DNA of 64,000 nt from Boswellia sacra (lineage: Eukaryota > Streptophyta > Magnoliopsida > Sapindales > Burseraceae): positions 1-64,000 of the forward strand of contig SNVD02014553.1 in assembly GCA_013180625.2 (NCBI GenBank), read 5' to 3'. A model generated the notes under the pieces. It was not told where the DNA came from. It searched no databases and saw nothing but the letters and a program-made list of their open reading frames with translations. Below are positions 47,656-60,076 of this stretch, piece by piece (position 1 is the first letter of the stretch; every line of letters starts with the position of its first letter). The translations under genes and the position numbers were made by a program.

Positions 47656-47664
47656 TTGCAAATA

Positions 47665-48994
47665 GGGGAAAAGTCACAGATAACCCCTATATTTAGGCAA
47701 AATATCATGTAGATTCTTCTTTTACAAATTTTATTAGCGTCTACTCTTACATTTTCAAAAATTATCATGAATCATCATTCCATTAGTTTGACCGTTAAAT
47801 ATTCATAAATAAATTAAAAATGAAGGGTTATGATGGTTATTTTATTACACTTTTTATTAATAATATAAATATAAATAAATTTTAATCAAATAAAAAACAA
47901 GTTCTATTTTTTTTAATTCTACATCGTCTCCGCTTTCTCTCCACTTCAGTTTCTTGATTCCTTTTCACTTCTTCACTAGCGCCCTCACCAGTTTACTTTT
48001 TTCTCAACTTGAAGATGTTAAGCATTGCCTAGGTCGCAGGCGCAGAAGCAGTGTGATTGATGCATGAAACTGTCGTGGGCCACCCATGATGGATTGGTCA
48101 ATGGTGATGGTGAAGCGGAGGATTAGTGGAAGAACAAGAGGGAAATTTAGGAAGGGAATGGTTAGGGTTGTGGGAGAAGGAATTTTTTTCTCTTTTTATA
48201 TAAAAGGCCTTTTTAGGGTTTCATGGTGGTTTTTCTGGCTGTGAATGGTGATTTTGCAGCTATGTATGGTCGTGCATGTCGTGGTGTTGTGTTTTCAATT
48301 TGGGTTGGTCTTTTTAACCAAACTTCAATTCTAACTTCGTAACTTCCTGACTTGTGTTTTGTTGGGTCTTTTTTGTGTTCCATTGTTGAATTGCAGTGAT
48401 TTTGTTGCTTTGGTTGGCATTGGATTGATATGTGGGTTCTTTATAGACTTTTCTTGCATCGAACTTGCAATTGGGTTTCGGGGGCTTGTCTTTTTCCTTT
48501 TTTAGGTTGTGCATATGGTGTAAAGTTGGTTGCTACAACTCTGGAGTCTCCTATTTGGTTGCTGCAATGAACCTGCTGGATGATATCACCACTCTTATTT
48601 TATTTTTAATTTTTTTAAGCAAAATTGCATTTTTAAGAAAGGTTGGTGAATCAGTTGAGGTAATCTACTGGGTTTAGGCAAAAGGTAATTCTGCTGGGCA
48701 ATGTTGGGTTTTTTTTATTTCTAATTTCACAGTTATAGTCAAGGGTATAATGGTCATTCATAAAATTTTATAGTTTTAATTTCTACCCATATCTCTTTAA
48801 AACTACTGTAAAAGGGTATTTTAATAATTGCATTCAAAATAGATGGAAAAGTCACTTCAACTAACGATCAAACTAATGAAAGGGTGGTCCATGATGATTT
48901 CTAAAAACATAGGAGTAGGAGCTAATAAAATTTGCAAAAGATGACTCAACGTGTAAATTCGCCAAAACTTAGGGGTGGTCCATGACATCGTCCC
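47665..48994. mobile_element. Non-autonomous Mutator-like element
   Basis: The left end GGGGAAAAGTCACAGATAAC and the inverted right end GGGACGATGTCATGGACCAC begin terminal inverted repeats of about 125 bases that share CAAATTTTATTAGC, AT.ATCATG and CATTAGTTTGA.CGTTA. They are flanked by ATTGCAAATA (47655-47664) and ATTGTAAATA (48995-49004), a 9- to 10-bp duplication with one difference. The interior (47920-48700) is GC-richer than the flanks and has no transposase. It could hold captured host DNA (Pack-MULE), but I recognise no gene fragment. Confidence 0.7.
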
Positions 48995-49004
48995 ATTGTA
49001 AATA

Positions 49005-49041
49005 TCAATTTTAGAGTTTTCATACATACATACATACATAC

Positions 49042-49119
<78 letters not shown>

Positions 49120-49733
49120 AGAGTAGTTAATAGGTATACAATTAACCAAACAACTAGTTCTTTTCAATCTAATGTGACTTAAATTGACTGGATGAGTAAA
49201 ACGAAAAGAAAATTAAAAACTTTTAATAAATAAAGTGAGATCCACCAATCAAATGATTTGTTGTAAACTTACAATAAAATTAAAGAGTATCTCTTACGTG
49301 TATTTGTATTTTGCTGAAAAAAGTTCAGTGAGCTATACCAACAAAGCAGAATATGGGATTTCGAATCTTGTCTTTTTTTTAATTAAGTGACACACAGATT
49401 TGAATTGGGGAAAAAGGATTTGCAATCCCCCATCTTAACGCTCGGCTGTGCCACCAAAAGGATACAAAATAGATGAAAATCTTCCCCCTTTGCTTGTTTT
49501 GGAAGAGAGAGGGGGGGGGGTTGTTTGTTACTAAATGTCTTTTTTTTTTTGGGTACTTCCATCTAACATCTTATTTGCCTTGAATTCCTTGCCCAAAAAA
49601 AATATGTCCTTTTTTTTAGAGTAGACCAATCCCTTCAATTGAATTTATAGTATCTCAAAACACCTAATATCGAAATCTCTCTATTTTCTAGAAGTCGCAA
49701 AGTCATGTTTCACAAATGCTTCATTAATTAGGT
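49005..49733. other. Intergenic DNA with microsatellite and homopolymers
   Basis: A (CATA)n(TA)n array at about 49021-49115, a G run at 49511-49520 and T runs. The Ile/Tyr-rich frame over the array is an artefact. No gene. Confidence 0.7.
49021..49115. repeat. (CATA)n(TA)n microsatellite
   Basis: Six CATA-type units followed by about 35 TA units with one CA interruption. Confidence 0.97.
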
Positions 49734-50303
49734 TGTTGGGAAAAATTAAAGAGATGTATCAAATTCTTTAGATGTTACAAAATTTAATTTGTAACTTAAT
49801 ATGGTTTGAATGAAATTGTTTTATAACTTATAAATTAATTTACAAATTTATTATGTAACTTACAAAAATTGATTGTGGTTAGAAATTTAACTTTTGAATT
49901 AAATGGAGTTAGAGGTTATGTTTTCCTTGGCTTATATAAAAAGGTCCTTTCTTCATTTATGAGATACACCAAAAATTAGAGAATTCTCTCCAGCTTGTTC
50001 TTTCTTTAGTTTTTTTTTAGGAGTCTTTTTGTTATAGAGTTTGGGGATTTCTAGCTCGCCTGAGCAAAAGGGTTGTGCTTCTCTTGTTGCTCAACATCAT
50101 TGTATCTTGAGAGATAGACGCTGGTATAATTTTCAAGCACTGAGCAAAGAAGGCGAATCTATTTTAAGGACACTATGTGATACACAGGCATCGATGGATA
50201 ATTCTCACCGATAAACCAAGTGTTCATTCGATAATTTTAATTTAAAGATTAATTTAAATTAATATTGTCGTTTATCCTTATATATTGCATATATTTTCCT
50301 ATA
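49734..50303 (+). repeat. 5' LTR of the copia element
   Basis: TGTTGGGAAAAATTAAAGAG to about ATTTTCCTATA, collinear with 55585-56178. A TATATAAA box lies at 49933-49940. The right limit is approximate. Confidence 0.8.
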
Positions 50304-51154
50304 ATCTTAAAATAGATTATTGTTTTATATAAGGTTTTTTAAGTGGCATGTCAAAATCTAATTTTATATCTATTCTTGTAATTTATAAAATTCTATTTGT
50401 TTGCATATATAAACTGCTCTTGCCATATGTTTGTTGGTATTTGGTTTTAAATTTTTTTTGGAGGAACTTTTATATTTTGTTGGTGAGGACTCGGTAATAA
50501 TTAAATAGAGAAGTTCTGTCTAAAGAGACTGGTTTTCAAAAGGAAGCAATTGTTACCCCTCCACATCTTTCGTAAGAATTTCTTGTAAATAATTTCTATT
50601 TAAAGAGGCTGAATTTTAAGAGGGACCTGTTTGTGAACCTTTAGGTCTTTCTGATGTAGGATATATTAGGAATAAATTAGGGATTTTTATTTTTATTTTA
50701 GGGATTTAATAAATTAGGGATTTTGACTTCCTAAATTGGGAGTAATCCTAATTTGAGTTATTTTCCTAGTTTAATAGTTTACTATTTTATTTAGGATTCA
50801 ATTTTGATATTTTCTTATTTAGTTGGAATTAGCTTATATTTCGTAGTCAAGCTATGATTGTTGGCACTATAAATAAGTGTCTTTAGTTATTTTATTTCTT
50901 AGGTTGTTGAATATGGATTTTTGATCTTTTAGTAAAATGATTTTTTTTCTCCCTCAATTTCACTCAATTTCTCCCTAAATTTCTTCTATTGTTTCTCCCC
51001 TTTCCTCTTTCTATATCTTCCTCCCTTTCTGTTAATTTGAGGAACCCCGTTCCTCATCACTTTCCTTGGAATTGTCTATTGAAAGCTATACAGTTTCTCT
51101 TAGACTATAGTTTGGTTCAGGAAATTAAAAATTGTTTGATTTATTAATTTTAGA
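50304..51154 (+). other. Long leader between copia LTR and gag
   Basis: Unusually long for copia. It includes a rough 82-base direct repeat (TAAAGAGACTGGTTTTCAAA near 50521 and TAAAGAGGCTGAATTTTAAG near 50603) and a stretch from about 50650 to 51120 with TTAGGGATTT repeats and a CACTATAAATAAG box (50867-50879) that may be a decayed inserted LTR. Confidence 0.4.
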
Positions 51155-51950
51155 GATGGCTGCTATTGTCAATGCTGAGAATATGACTGGTTTTTAATAG
51201 CCTAATATCGCTATCGTCTCAGTTGTACCAATTTTGGTTCTTGTGAACCATGCTAAAAAACCAGAGAAATTTGGTAGACTGAATTTCAAGAGGTGGTAGC
51301 AAAAGATGCTGTTTTACTTGAACACTTTAGATTTGGCAAGGTTCTTGACTAATGATCCACCTAAACTTAATAAACGAGAGCAAGATGTCCAAGTCGTCAG
51401 TGCTATTAAGACTTGAAAGCATTTTGATTTCTTATGTCGTAATTATGTTATGAACGGTTTGGTAGACTCATTATGCAATGTGTATATTGAGAAAAAAATC
51501 CGCTGAGGAACTATGGGATTCTTTAGAAAAGAAGTATAAGACTGAGGATGTTGGATCCAAAAATTTTGTGGTAGGTTGTTTCTTGATATAAGATGGTGGA
51601 TACCAAGACTATGATAAGTCAAGTACAAAAGACCCAAGTGATCCTTCATGAGATACATGTTAAAGGGATGGTTTTGAGTGAAACCTTTCAAGTAGCAGCT
51701 GTGATTGAGAAGTTACCCTTTGCATGGAAGGATTTCAAGAATTACCTCAAGCATAAGCGGAAGGAGATAAGCATCGAAGAGCTTATAGTTAGACTTCGTA
51801 TTGAAGAAGACAATAAAGGCTTAGAGTAAAGAAGTTCAACTCTTGCAATAGCAAAGGCTAATATTGTGGAGCATGGTCAAAGCTCCAAGGCAAAGAAGAG
51901 TAAGTCGAATAAATGGTCCAAGCTAGGGCCTAAAGGTGGAATGTCTAAGA
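51155..51950 (+). pseudogene. gag: gag of the copia element
   Basis: Starts MAAIVNAENMTGF; the UBN2/copia gag pattern follows (HAKKPEKFGRLNFKRW, then [30 protein letters not shown]). A cleaner piece at 51593-51829 has EKLPFAWKDFKNYLKHKRKE and ISIEELIVRLRIEE. Several stops and at least one frame change. A decayed CCHC knuckle (GHKALDC) is near 51990-52010. Confidence 0.8.
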
Positions 51951-52149
51951 AGTAAAGTTTCAGGGGAAGTGCTTTAATGTGACAAGATAGGTCATAAAGC
52001 TTTGGATTGCGAATTTCGGAGAAAAAAATAAAGCAAATGTGGTGGATGGTATCGCACAAGACATATTAGGGATAAGCTACAACACATGTTTGTTCTCATA
52101 ATGGGGAGAAGCTCTCCATGGGTAACTCATCCACGTCTGAGGTATAAGG

Positions 52150-52900
52150 TCAAGGCAAAGTGATTCTGAAGATGACATATGGGAAAGAGGTAACTATAAA
52201 CAATGTAATGTATGTGCTAAAAATCCACAAGAATTTAATGTCTGGTTCATTGTTCAACAAGTATGGATTTCGTATGGTTTTTGAGTCAGATAAATTTATA
52301 TGGACCAAGGGTAGTCTATATGTTGGAAAGGGATGTGAGAGTGAGGATATGTTTAAACTCAATATAATGACTGTAAAGCCCAAAATCAATAAAGCTAGTT
52401 CTTCTATAGATTTGATTGAGTCTTCATTTTTATAACGTGGTAGACTACGACATGTTAATTATGATACATTGCGTAGATTAATTAACTTAAATCATATTCT
52501 AGCTTTCCAAATTGATTCGAAACATAAGGGTAAAACTTGTGTTAAGGCAAAATTAACAAAATCATCTTTCTACACTATAGAAAGAAATACTAAACCTCTT
52601 AATTTAATTCATAGTGATATTTGTGATTTGAAAGTTGTTCAAACAAAAAGTAGCAATAAGTATTTTATTACTTTTGTCGCTAATAGCACAAAATAATATT
52701 ATGCGTATTGTTGAAAAGCAAGGACGAAGCAAAAGGGAATTTTATTCTTTATAAAAGTGAGGCTGAAAATCAACTAAATAAGAAGATTAAGGTGATTAGA
52801 AGTGATTATGGTAGGAAGTATGAATCACCTTTTGGTGAGTTTTGTGCATAACATAGAATAATTCACGCCACCTTATTAGCCTTAGTCAAATAGAATTGCT
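52150..52900 (+). pseudogene. Protease-side and integrase start of the copia element
   Basis: The segment VTINNVMYVLKIHKNLMSGS is the usual stretch after the copia protease. GRLRHVNYDTLRRLINL with CVKAKLTKSSF is a gag_pre-integrase/zinc region, and LNLIHSDICDLKVVQTKSSN starts the integrase core with its first Asp. After 52696 the frame is lost; the core continues in pieces to about 53050 (for example near LTLKEMMNAMLLGF). Confidence 0.75.
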
Positions 52901-53455
52901 AAGCAGAAAAATCTTACCTTGAAAGAAATGATGAATGCAATGCTGTTGGGTTTTGGATTGCCTCAAAACATGTGGAGGGAAGTTGTTTTGTTAGCTAATT
53001 ATCTTTTAAATAAGGTACCCTGCAAGAAAGATGAAAAGACACCTTATGAATTATGGAAATGAAGAAAGACTGCCTACAATTATTTATGAGTGTGGGGGCA
53101 ATGTTTTGCTAAAGGGGTAGTGTTTTGCTAAAGTGGTAGTACCTACACCTAAGAAGGTGAAAATAAGTTCAAAAACAGTTGATTGTGGTTCATAAGATAT
53201 GATCATAACAGTAGTGCTTATCGGTTTCTTGTGTATGAGTCACAAATCCCAGACATACACAAAATACAGTAGGAGAATCGAATAATGCACCGTTATTTGA
53301 ACGTGAATTTTTATATAAATACAAAGAAAGACCAAGTTCATCTAAACAAACTTATGAGGCTATTATTAAAGATAGTCAATACCAAGAACAAGTTGACGAA
53401 GATGAACCTAGACATATAAAAGAGTGAGAACAAAAAAATCCTTCGATCTAGATTT

Positions 53456-54210
53456 TTGGTTTTTACGTTAGAAAGTGAACCCCAAAGCTTTAAAGAAGTT
53501 GTGAGCTCTTTAGATGGACCTTTGTGGAAAGAGGCTATTAAGAGTGAAATTGATTCCATAATGCAAGATCATACATGGGCATTTGTGGATATTCCTTTGG
53601 GATGCAAACCATTAGGTTCTAAATGGATTTTTAAGAGGAAAATGAAAGCAGATGGATCAATTGACAAGTATAAGGCTAGACTTGTTATTAAAGGTTACAA
53701 GTAATGAGAAGGCTTAGGTTACTTCGATACATATTCTCCAGTGATGAGAATAAGTTTCATTAGGATGATACTTGTGATTGCCACTTTGCGAAATTTTGGA
53801 GTATACCAAATGGATATGAAGGTAACCTTTCTTAATGGTGATTTAGAAGAACTCTATATGGAACAACCTGAGAGTTTTGTTGCTCCTGGACAAGAAAGGA
53901 AAGTTTGCAAATTGGTCAAGTCTTTGTACGGCTTAAAGCAAGCATCAAAACAATGGAACGAAAAGTTTGATAGTATGATCCTTGTAAGATCAATGAGTGT
54001 GACAGATGTGTCTATGTCAAAGATACTGAAAATGGCTATGTCATTTTGTGTCTTTATGTTAATGACAGATTCATTGTTGGTAGTAATGATAAGATAATCA
54101 AATCTACCAAAAATCTATTCAATTCAAAATTTGACATAAAAGATACGAGCTTGGCTAATGTAATTTTGCGAATTAAAATTACAAGGACTTCTGATGGGCT
54201 CATATTTAGT
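53456..54210 (+). pseudogene. Reverse transcriptase of the copia element
   Basis: EPQSFKEVVSSLDGPLWKEA, then GCKPLGSKWIFKRKMKADGS and YKARLVIKGYK, then QMDMKVTFLNGDLEELYMEQ and KLVKSLYGLKQASKQWNEKF: the ordered RVT_2 motifs. The catalytic box reads YVND (Asn codon 54061-54063) where active copies have YVDD. A stop at 53702-53704 and a frame shift before 54030 also break it. Confidence 0.88.
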
Positions 54211-55008
54211 CAGTAACACTATGTGAACAAGATTTTGGAGAAATTCAATAAAGATGATTTTGGTGTGTCTAGAACACTGATAGACTTGAGTCAACACGTG
54301 TATAAGAATAAATGTGAGAGTACTTCAGAAGTAGAATACTCTAGAATGATTGGTACTCTAATGTACTTGATGAATTGTACAAGGCCTGATATAGCCTACA
54401 TAGTTAGTAGACTAGGTAAATACACAAGCAATCCAAGTGTAGAGCATTGGAAAGATATTGTGAAAGTACAAAGGTACTTATGATATACTCGTGGCTATAG
54501 AGTGATTATACTAGATATCATATAGTGTTAGAGGGATATAGTGATGCAAACTAGATATCATATATAAAAGACTCAAAGTCCTACTAGTGGGTACGTGTTC
54601 ACACTAGCGGGAGTTGTTGTATCATAGAAATCTTCTAAACCAACTGTTATAGCCTGATCCATAATGGAGTATGAGTTTATAGCTTTAGATAAATGTGGTG
54701 AAAAGGCCGAATGGCTACGCCATTTCTTATAAGATATTCCAGATTGGCCTAAGCTTGTGCTACCAATATGTATACATTGCAACAGTCAATTTGCTATTGG
54801 ACGAGCATAGAGCAACATGTATAATGGTGAGTTTAGATATACTTGTGGTAGACATAATACCATTAGGCAGCTACTCTCAACTACAGTTATCATTATAGAC
54901 TATGTAAAGTTTAAGGATAACCTTGCGGATCCGCTAACCAAATGGTTAAATAGAGAGATAGTTGATAAGTTATCTAGAGCAATGAGACTGAAGCCCATGA
55001 AAGAATAA
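54211..55008 (+). pseudogene. RT end and RNase H of the copia element
   Basis: [24 protein letters not shown] sequence (54340-54400), then SGYVFTLAGVVV, MEYEFIALDKCGEKAEWLRH and ICIHCNSQFAIGRA, where an acidic residue expected after HC is Asn (54781-54783). KFKDNLADPLTKWLNREIVD ends the domain. Multiple stops. Confidence 0.82.
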
Positions 55009-55584
55009 GTCAATATAAAGGAAACCTAACTTAATTGAGTGGAGATCCCCAAGATCTAGGTTCAAAAGTACACCTTAATTGTAAAGACTTAGATAGATCA
55101 CTGTAGGAGGTAACCTCTCATCCATTCTTATGATGAAAAGTAGTGATGCCCGTAAGAAAAAGTTTAAGTATTGCTTTTAATGATTCTTAAGCATCGAAAA
55201 TCTGAGTAGAGTAATATGGATTACTCTTTAATAGGAAATCACCTATGTGAGAATGAAGTAGGGCCCCTTCTAAGAGAATTGTTTAGGACTCAATTTTTGA
55301 GAAATTCTTGCAAAACTAGGGTATGTTCATGGCCAAAATGAACATAATAGTGAGAACTGAAATGCTAGCAAAGATTCTTATGTGGAGTATATCATCATTT
55401 ACATAAACGATAGAACAGTTCAAGGACATCGTGTCTACTGATTTGTCAGTGAAGTAAATATGCTTTCACAAGGGAATGTTTAAAGGGTAACACCTACCTA
55501 TCCTTTGTAGGTTTTGATCATTGACTCTATCACTAGGTGAAAATATTTGTTTGTTTTCAATCAATTTTCATTCATGTGGGGGAT

Positions 55585-56178
55585 TATTGGGAAAATTAAA
55601 GAGATGTTTCAAATTCATTAGATGCAGCAAAGTTTAATTTTGTAACTTAATATGGTTTGAATAAAGTTTTGTAACTTATGAATTAATTTGCAAGTTTATT
55701 TTGTAACTTAAGAAAATTGATTTGTATTGAATAGAAATGGTGGTTACAAAATTAATTTTTGAATTAAATGGATTCGGAGGTTACATTGTCCTTGGCCTAT
55801 ATAAAGAGGTCTTTTCTTCATTTGTGAGATACACCAATAATTAGAGAATTTTCTCTAGCTTTTTCTTTCTTTAGTTTTCTTGAGGCGTCTTTGTGTAATA
55901 GAGTTTGGGGATTTCTAGTTTGCCTAAGCAAAAGGGTTGTGCTTCTCTTATTGCTCAATGTCATTGTCTCCTCGGAGACAAACGCCATTATAATTCTCAA
56001 GCACTTAATGGAGAAGGCGAATCTATTTTAAAGACACTGTGTGATACATAGGCCTTGGCAGATAATTCCTTTTGATAAACCAATTGTGTTCATTCGGTTC
56101 GTTTGGTAATTTTAATTTAAAGATTAATTTAAATTATTATTGTCCTTTATCCTTATATATTGCATATATTTTCTAACA
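55585..56178 (+). repeat. 3' LTR of the copia element
   Basis: Follows a short purine tract (GTGGGGGAT, 55576-55584). Starts TATTGGGAAAATTAAAGAG, where the second base of the usual TG is A, and ends TCTAACA. TATATAAAG at 55798-55806. Confidence 0.82.
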
Positions 56179-59148
56179 TAAATTTCTTTGCTGCAACATT
56201 TACAAAAGAAAAATATATATATTTATAAGTTTGTTAAACAAGCTTACGGAAAGCCTAATTAACCAAAATAAATTGTGTTATTCTTTTCAAAACTTTTGTC
56301 TGGTTCATCACAACACTATGCATATATAAATTCTGCAAATTAAACGTAAAAGCATATTCTTATATTAAATTAAAAACAAACGCTAACCTTAAGAAAAAGT
56401 AATGCATTTAAAGTTAAACTTATTTGCATTATTACATAAGTGTATGCATATACACTACTTTTAACTAGAAAATAATAAGATATAATTAAAACCTATGGAA
56501 AACATTTATTTATTTTCTAAAAATGAAAAATACTAATTTCACAGCAATTACAATAACCTAGAAAACATCGTGTCTCATATTTACTAAAATAAAGTAAAAT
56601 TTGAATAATTCAAACATAAGTCTAGCATGTTTTTGTTTTTTTTTTTGTTTTTTTGTTTTTTTGTTTTTTACTTTAGAACTCCTAATCTGATACAAGTTCT
56701 ATACATACACAGTAACCATCATAGAATTTTTTATAAATGCTGTAACTTTCATCCCAAGCAAAAATGATGTGTGTAAAATAATAAATTACAACCAGCATAG
56801 GCAAATCTTTAAGAAATAACCAAACTCCATTAATTCAAAACTAAATGATAAAGTTAATTTTCCAAATGTTGATATCTAGTCACTCACAGATCTCAGGGCT
56901 ATCTGGGGTTTGATTTGAATTCTTTAGGCTATTCTAGAACTGGAATTCCTCTGAGTATTATGTCGATGGTTTACACACATAACCTAAATAAAAAAGTTTC
57001 CAAATACTCTACAAAAGTTTCCTAAGTTAACTCCTCTGATACTTCTAATCAATGCAATTACTTAACAGTAATGTTAAACTTATAACTTACATATAATTTA
57101 AACTCTACAACTTGATGCGACAGTTTACATAGTAAAATCCTATTGGAGAGATATCTTCTCTCATTTTTTTTCTCCTTCAATAAATTTTTACTATGTAGAT
57201 TATCATATTAGATTATAGAGTTTGGGTTGTATGTAGGTTGTAAATCTAGCACCATTTATTAATTAAATCTTTCAAGAGGAGTTTAGGAACATTTCTTCAC
57301 TACTTAACCATGTTCTTTTCTACTTTTTTTTTTATAGTCAATTTTAAGTAATACTATTTTTACAAATTATATATACAAACTAACTCAAACAAAATGATAT
57401 GCCATGATTTGATTAGACAAGTAAATTTTAATTTTTAATTTTATTAATTAATGTGGATAATATGTCAATCATTTAATAATATCACATAAATTTGTATGAG
57501 TAAGAAACATTACTCATCAATTTTTCCTTCATTGATCATCAAGATAACGTTCTCGATATATACAGATAACTAATAGCTGGCAGTTTACTAGTCAACTAAT
57601 GAACAAAGTGGCAAAGTGGCAGTGGAATTAATTTCAGGACTTGAATTCCTAGATAGAGATGTCCAATTAAAGAAGTTAATTCTACTCAAAATGAAACAAA
57701 AATAAAGTAATTGGAAGAGGAGTTGGATCCGAAATATTTGGTCCACTTCTAAGCACTTAGATTTGTTTAAACTTGAATTCAATAATCAATTTATTTAATG
57801 AGTAGTCAGGGTGTCATTAGAATTTTTTTTTTGGGTGGGCTAAAAAGATTATAAGAAAAAAATTGGTGAACCTCAATGAGGAGGTTTTATTAATTAAAAG
57901 AAAAGCGATATACCTAATTAGGGGAATAATTAACGTTACCCTTGAAAATATAAATATTATACTAAAAAATAATTAAAATTTTGCTATAATAAAATGAAAA
58001 TAAACATAATTAAGAAATGATATTAAACATTATCAAATTTGTGTTCTAAGATGCTTTAAAGTGTATAAATTATGTATTATTAGACTTGGCAACGGGTCGT
58101 GTTAGAGCGGTTTCGTATCATTTCGTATTTGTGTTGTGTTAAACTATATTAATCCAAATTTGACCCATTAATTTATTGGCTTTTAAATCTTCGAATCCAA
58201 AGCCGACTGATAACTTAACGTGTTACCCAAATCCAACCTATTTAACCCTTTTTTTTTAATTTTTAAGTTACACAATAATGTGCGTAACATGATTTGTATA
58301 GATTCTATACATAAAATATAAGCAATAGTTTGTAAATTTTATATCTAAAAAATATTTTGAAATCTATTGAAATATCCAAATTCAATATAATACAAAAACA
58401 TAAACAAAGTTTTGTATCCAACATCATCTAAAGGTCCATCTAAAACATACTTAAGATAAATAATTAAAAATGTCTAATTATTGAATGATTTTGGAAAATA
58501 AAATAAGACATTCTATAAGTTTGTTCCTTGTATTCCCCATCAAAATGTTATACTCGTACAAACCTAAAGATGACGTAACTGTATTAGAAAAATTTTCATT
58601 CGGTTAAACATTGTTATAAATTAGTATTTGTAATAATTTGTTACATTTTATTATTTTTTATGTATCATAGATAAATTTACTAAATTATCCTTATTATTAA
58701 CTGATTAAACGGGTGAAACGATTTTTTATAAGATAAACCTAAACACAGTCCAATATTAAATAGGTTCTATCGTGTTAACCCATCAACGAGCCGATCGGAT
58801 AATATTAGATCGAAAACACCTTTTTATCGAATGATTTCATGTCGTGCTAATGGGTTATATAGAATTTTTCAGGTCTATATGTTATTGAATCTGAGTCAAT
58901 ATTCTAATTCCTTTCTTGCTAACGAGAAATCTTTTCTAATATGGATAAATTGAAAAAGGAAATTAATTTTATATATTAATTCCTTTATAATAACAATTGA
59001 GTGAAAATAGAAAAAAATTATTTTAATACAGATTAATCAAAAGAGGAGATAAAATTGCTTTTGGAAATATATTATATGCAAATTTGTTGTAAAAAGTTAG
59101 GTGGGTTATTTAATAAAAATTGAGCTAAAATTTAAGATTATTTATGAC
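56179..59148. other. AT-rich intergenic DNA
   Basis: No gene seen. The right part of duplicated segment copy 2 is at about 56330-56950. A T-rich repeat (GTTTTTTT)n is at 56631-56668. Around 58080-58870 there are words such as ACGGGTCGTGTT and TTAACCCATCA, of the type found in small plant DNA transposons, but I could not fix ends. Confidence 0.45.
56330..56950 (+). repeat. Duplicated segment, copy 2, right part
   Basis: Matches 34280-34940 in order: ACTACTTTTAACTAGAAAAT, AAATAAAGTAAAAT, CCTAATCTGATACAAGTTCT, TATAAATGCTGTAA, GATATCTAGT. About 75-80% alike by eye with small indels. Confidence 0.7.
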
Positions 59149-60058
59149 TGTTGTTATTTGAGAGTTCTTGAGGTATGCAGTTATAAATAACAACACAGTA
59201 AGCTGTAATGTAAATTGGTATAGGAGGATTTTTACGTGGCTCGGTTATAAAAACCTACGTCCACGGACAGCTATAGAGATCTAATTCACTAAGTTCTTGT
59301 TTGTACAATCTTTAGGACCTTTTACAGTGCTAACTCACTCTCACGCACTGACCTAATCTTTGACAAACAAAATCTCCGCAAAGATCCTAAACTCTAGTGA
59401 CACTGCCCACTCTCTGTCACAGATAACTTAACAACACAATGTTAAGTTATACATAATAGCCGATGTCTGACACAGAATTACATAAACACTCAACCCTCAA
59501 GTTATCCAAGTGTTTACTAACTCACACAGACTTAATCAACAACTCATGTATGATTTTCAACTCTCATTCATGAATCAAAAACTCAATGAATCAAAGTAAT
59601 AAAGACATTCTTTTTGCATTAAAGCTCTCTTCTATGAATTCATGGAATGCCGTGACCTATACTCTCAAAAACACAATCAAGTCTCCAATGCACAAAATTG
59701 TCTACCTGTCGACTATGTCATAACTCGATATATATTGAGAGGTCTGGTCGAAATCTTCCTAAAAGTCTTGTAAATATCTTAATCAAAATCACATTAGGAT
59801 TAGGATAAAATAAAATAGGAAGTGTTATAATTAAACTCCTAAAAGAATTTTGATACAATTAAATATGCTCCTATTTTGATTAGGATACAAGAAATATTAT
59901 CCTAATCTGAGGAGATATTTATTGTGAATCAAATACTTCCTATAATGATCATCTAAAAATAGTGAAATAGGAATCAAAATACTATTCTATTTTTATCACA
60001 AGTTAAACAAAAACTCAACATGTGCATGGCACATGCAAGTATCACGTTAACACCAACA
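59149..60058 (-). repeat. 3' LTR of a minus-strand retrotransposon, probably SIRE-like copia
   Basis: Its plus-strand ends are TGTTGTTA and CACCAACA, near-inverted. Directly outside the right end lies a polypurine tract read on minus. The interior carries the ACGTGGCTCGG / CCTACGTCCACGG stretch common near the end of such LTRs. The left limit is approximate. Confidence 0.6.
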
Positions 60059-60076
60059 ATCTCTCCCCTTTTGACA
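60059..60076 (-). promoter_or_regulatory. Polypurine tract of the minus-strand element
   Basis: On the minus strand GTCAAAAGGGGAGAGATTG, immediately before the LTR. This wording is typical of SIRE/Maximus copia elements. Confidence 0.65.

Larger units (their letters stand above)
46320..47664. other. Intergenic DNA between the two MULE-type elements
   Basis: No gene. Contains the target duplication of the large MULE, a degenerate tandem repeat (46785-46960), a stretch of GGGTTT/ACCCGA words (47140-47330) resembling 37140-37345 in inverted orientation, and part of the duplicated segment (47500-47655). Confidence 0.5.
49734..56178 (+). mobile_element. Degenerate Ty1/copia retrotransposon
   Basis: Direct repeats at 49734-50303 and 55585-56178 act as LTRs. 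Between them are, in copia order, gag, CCHC remnant, protease-side region, integrase, RT and RNase H, all with many stops and shifts. About 6.4 kb. No clear tRNA-Met primer site follows the left LTR and the flanks show no target duplication, so the ends are decayed. Confidence 0.88.

Noticed and set aside
48946..49167. Ile/Tyr-rich minus-strand frame
   Set aside because: Translation of a TA microsatellite.
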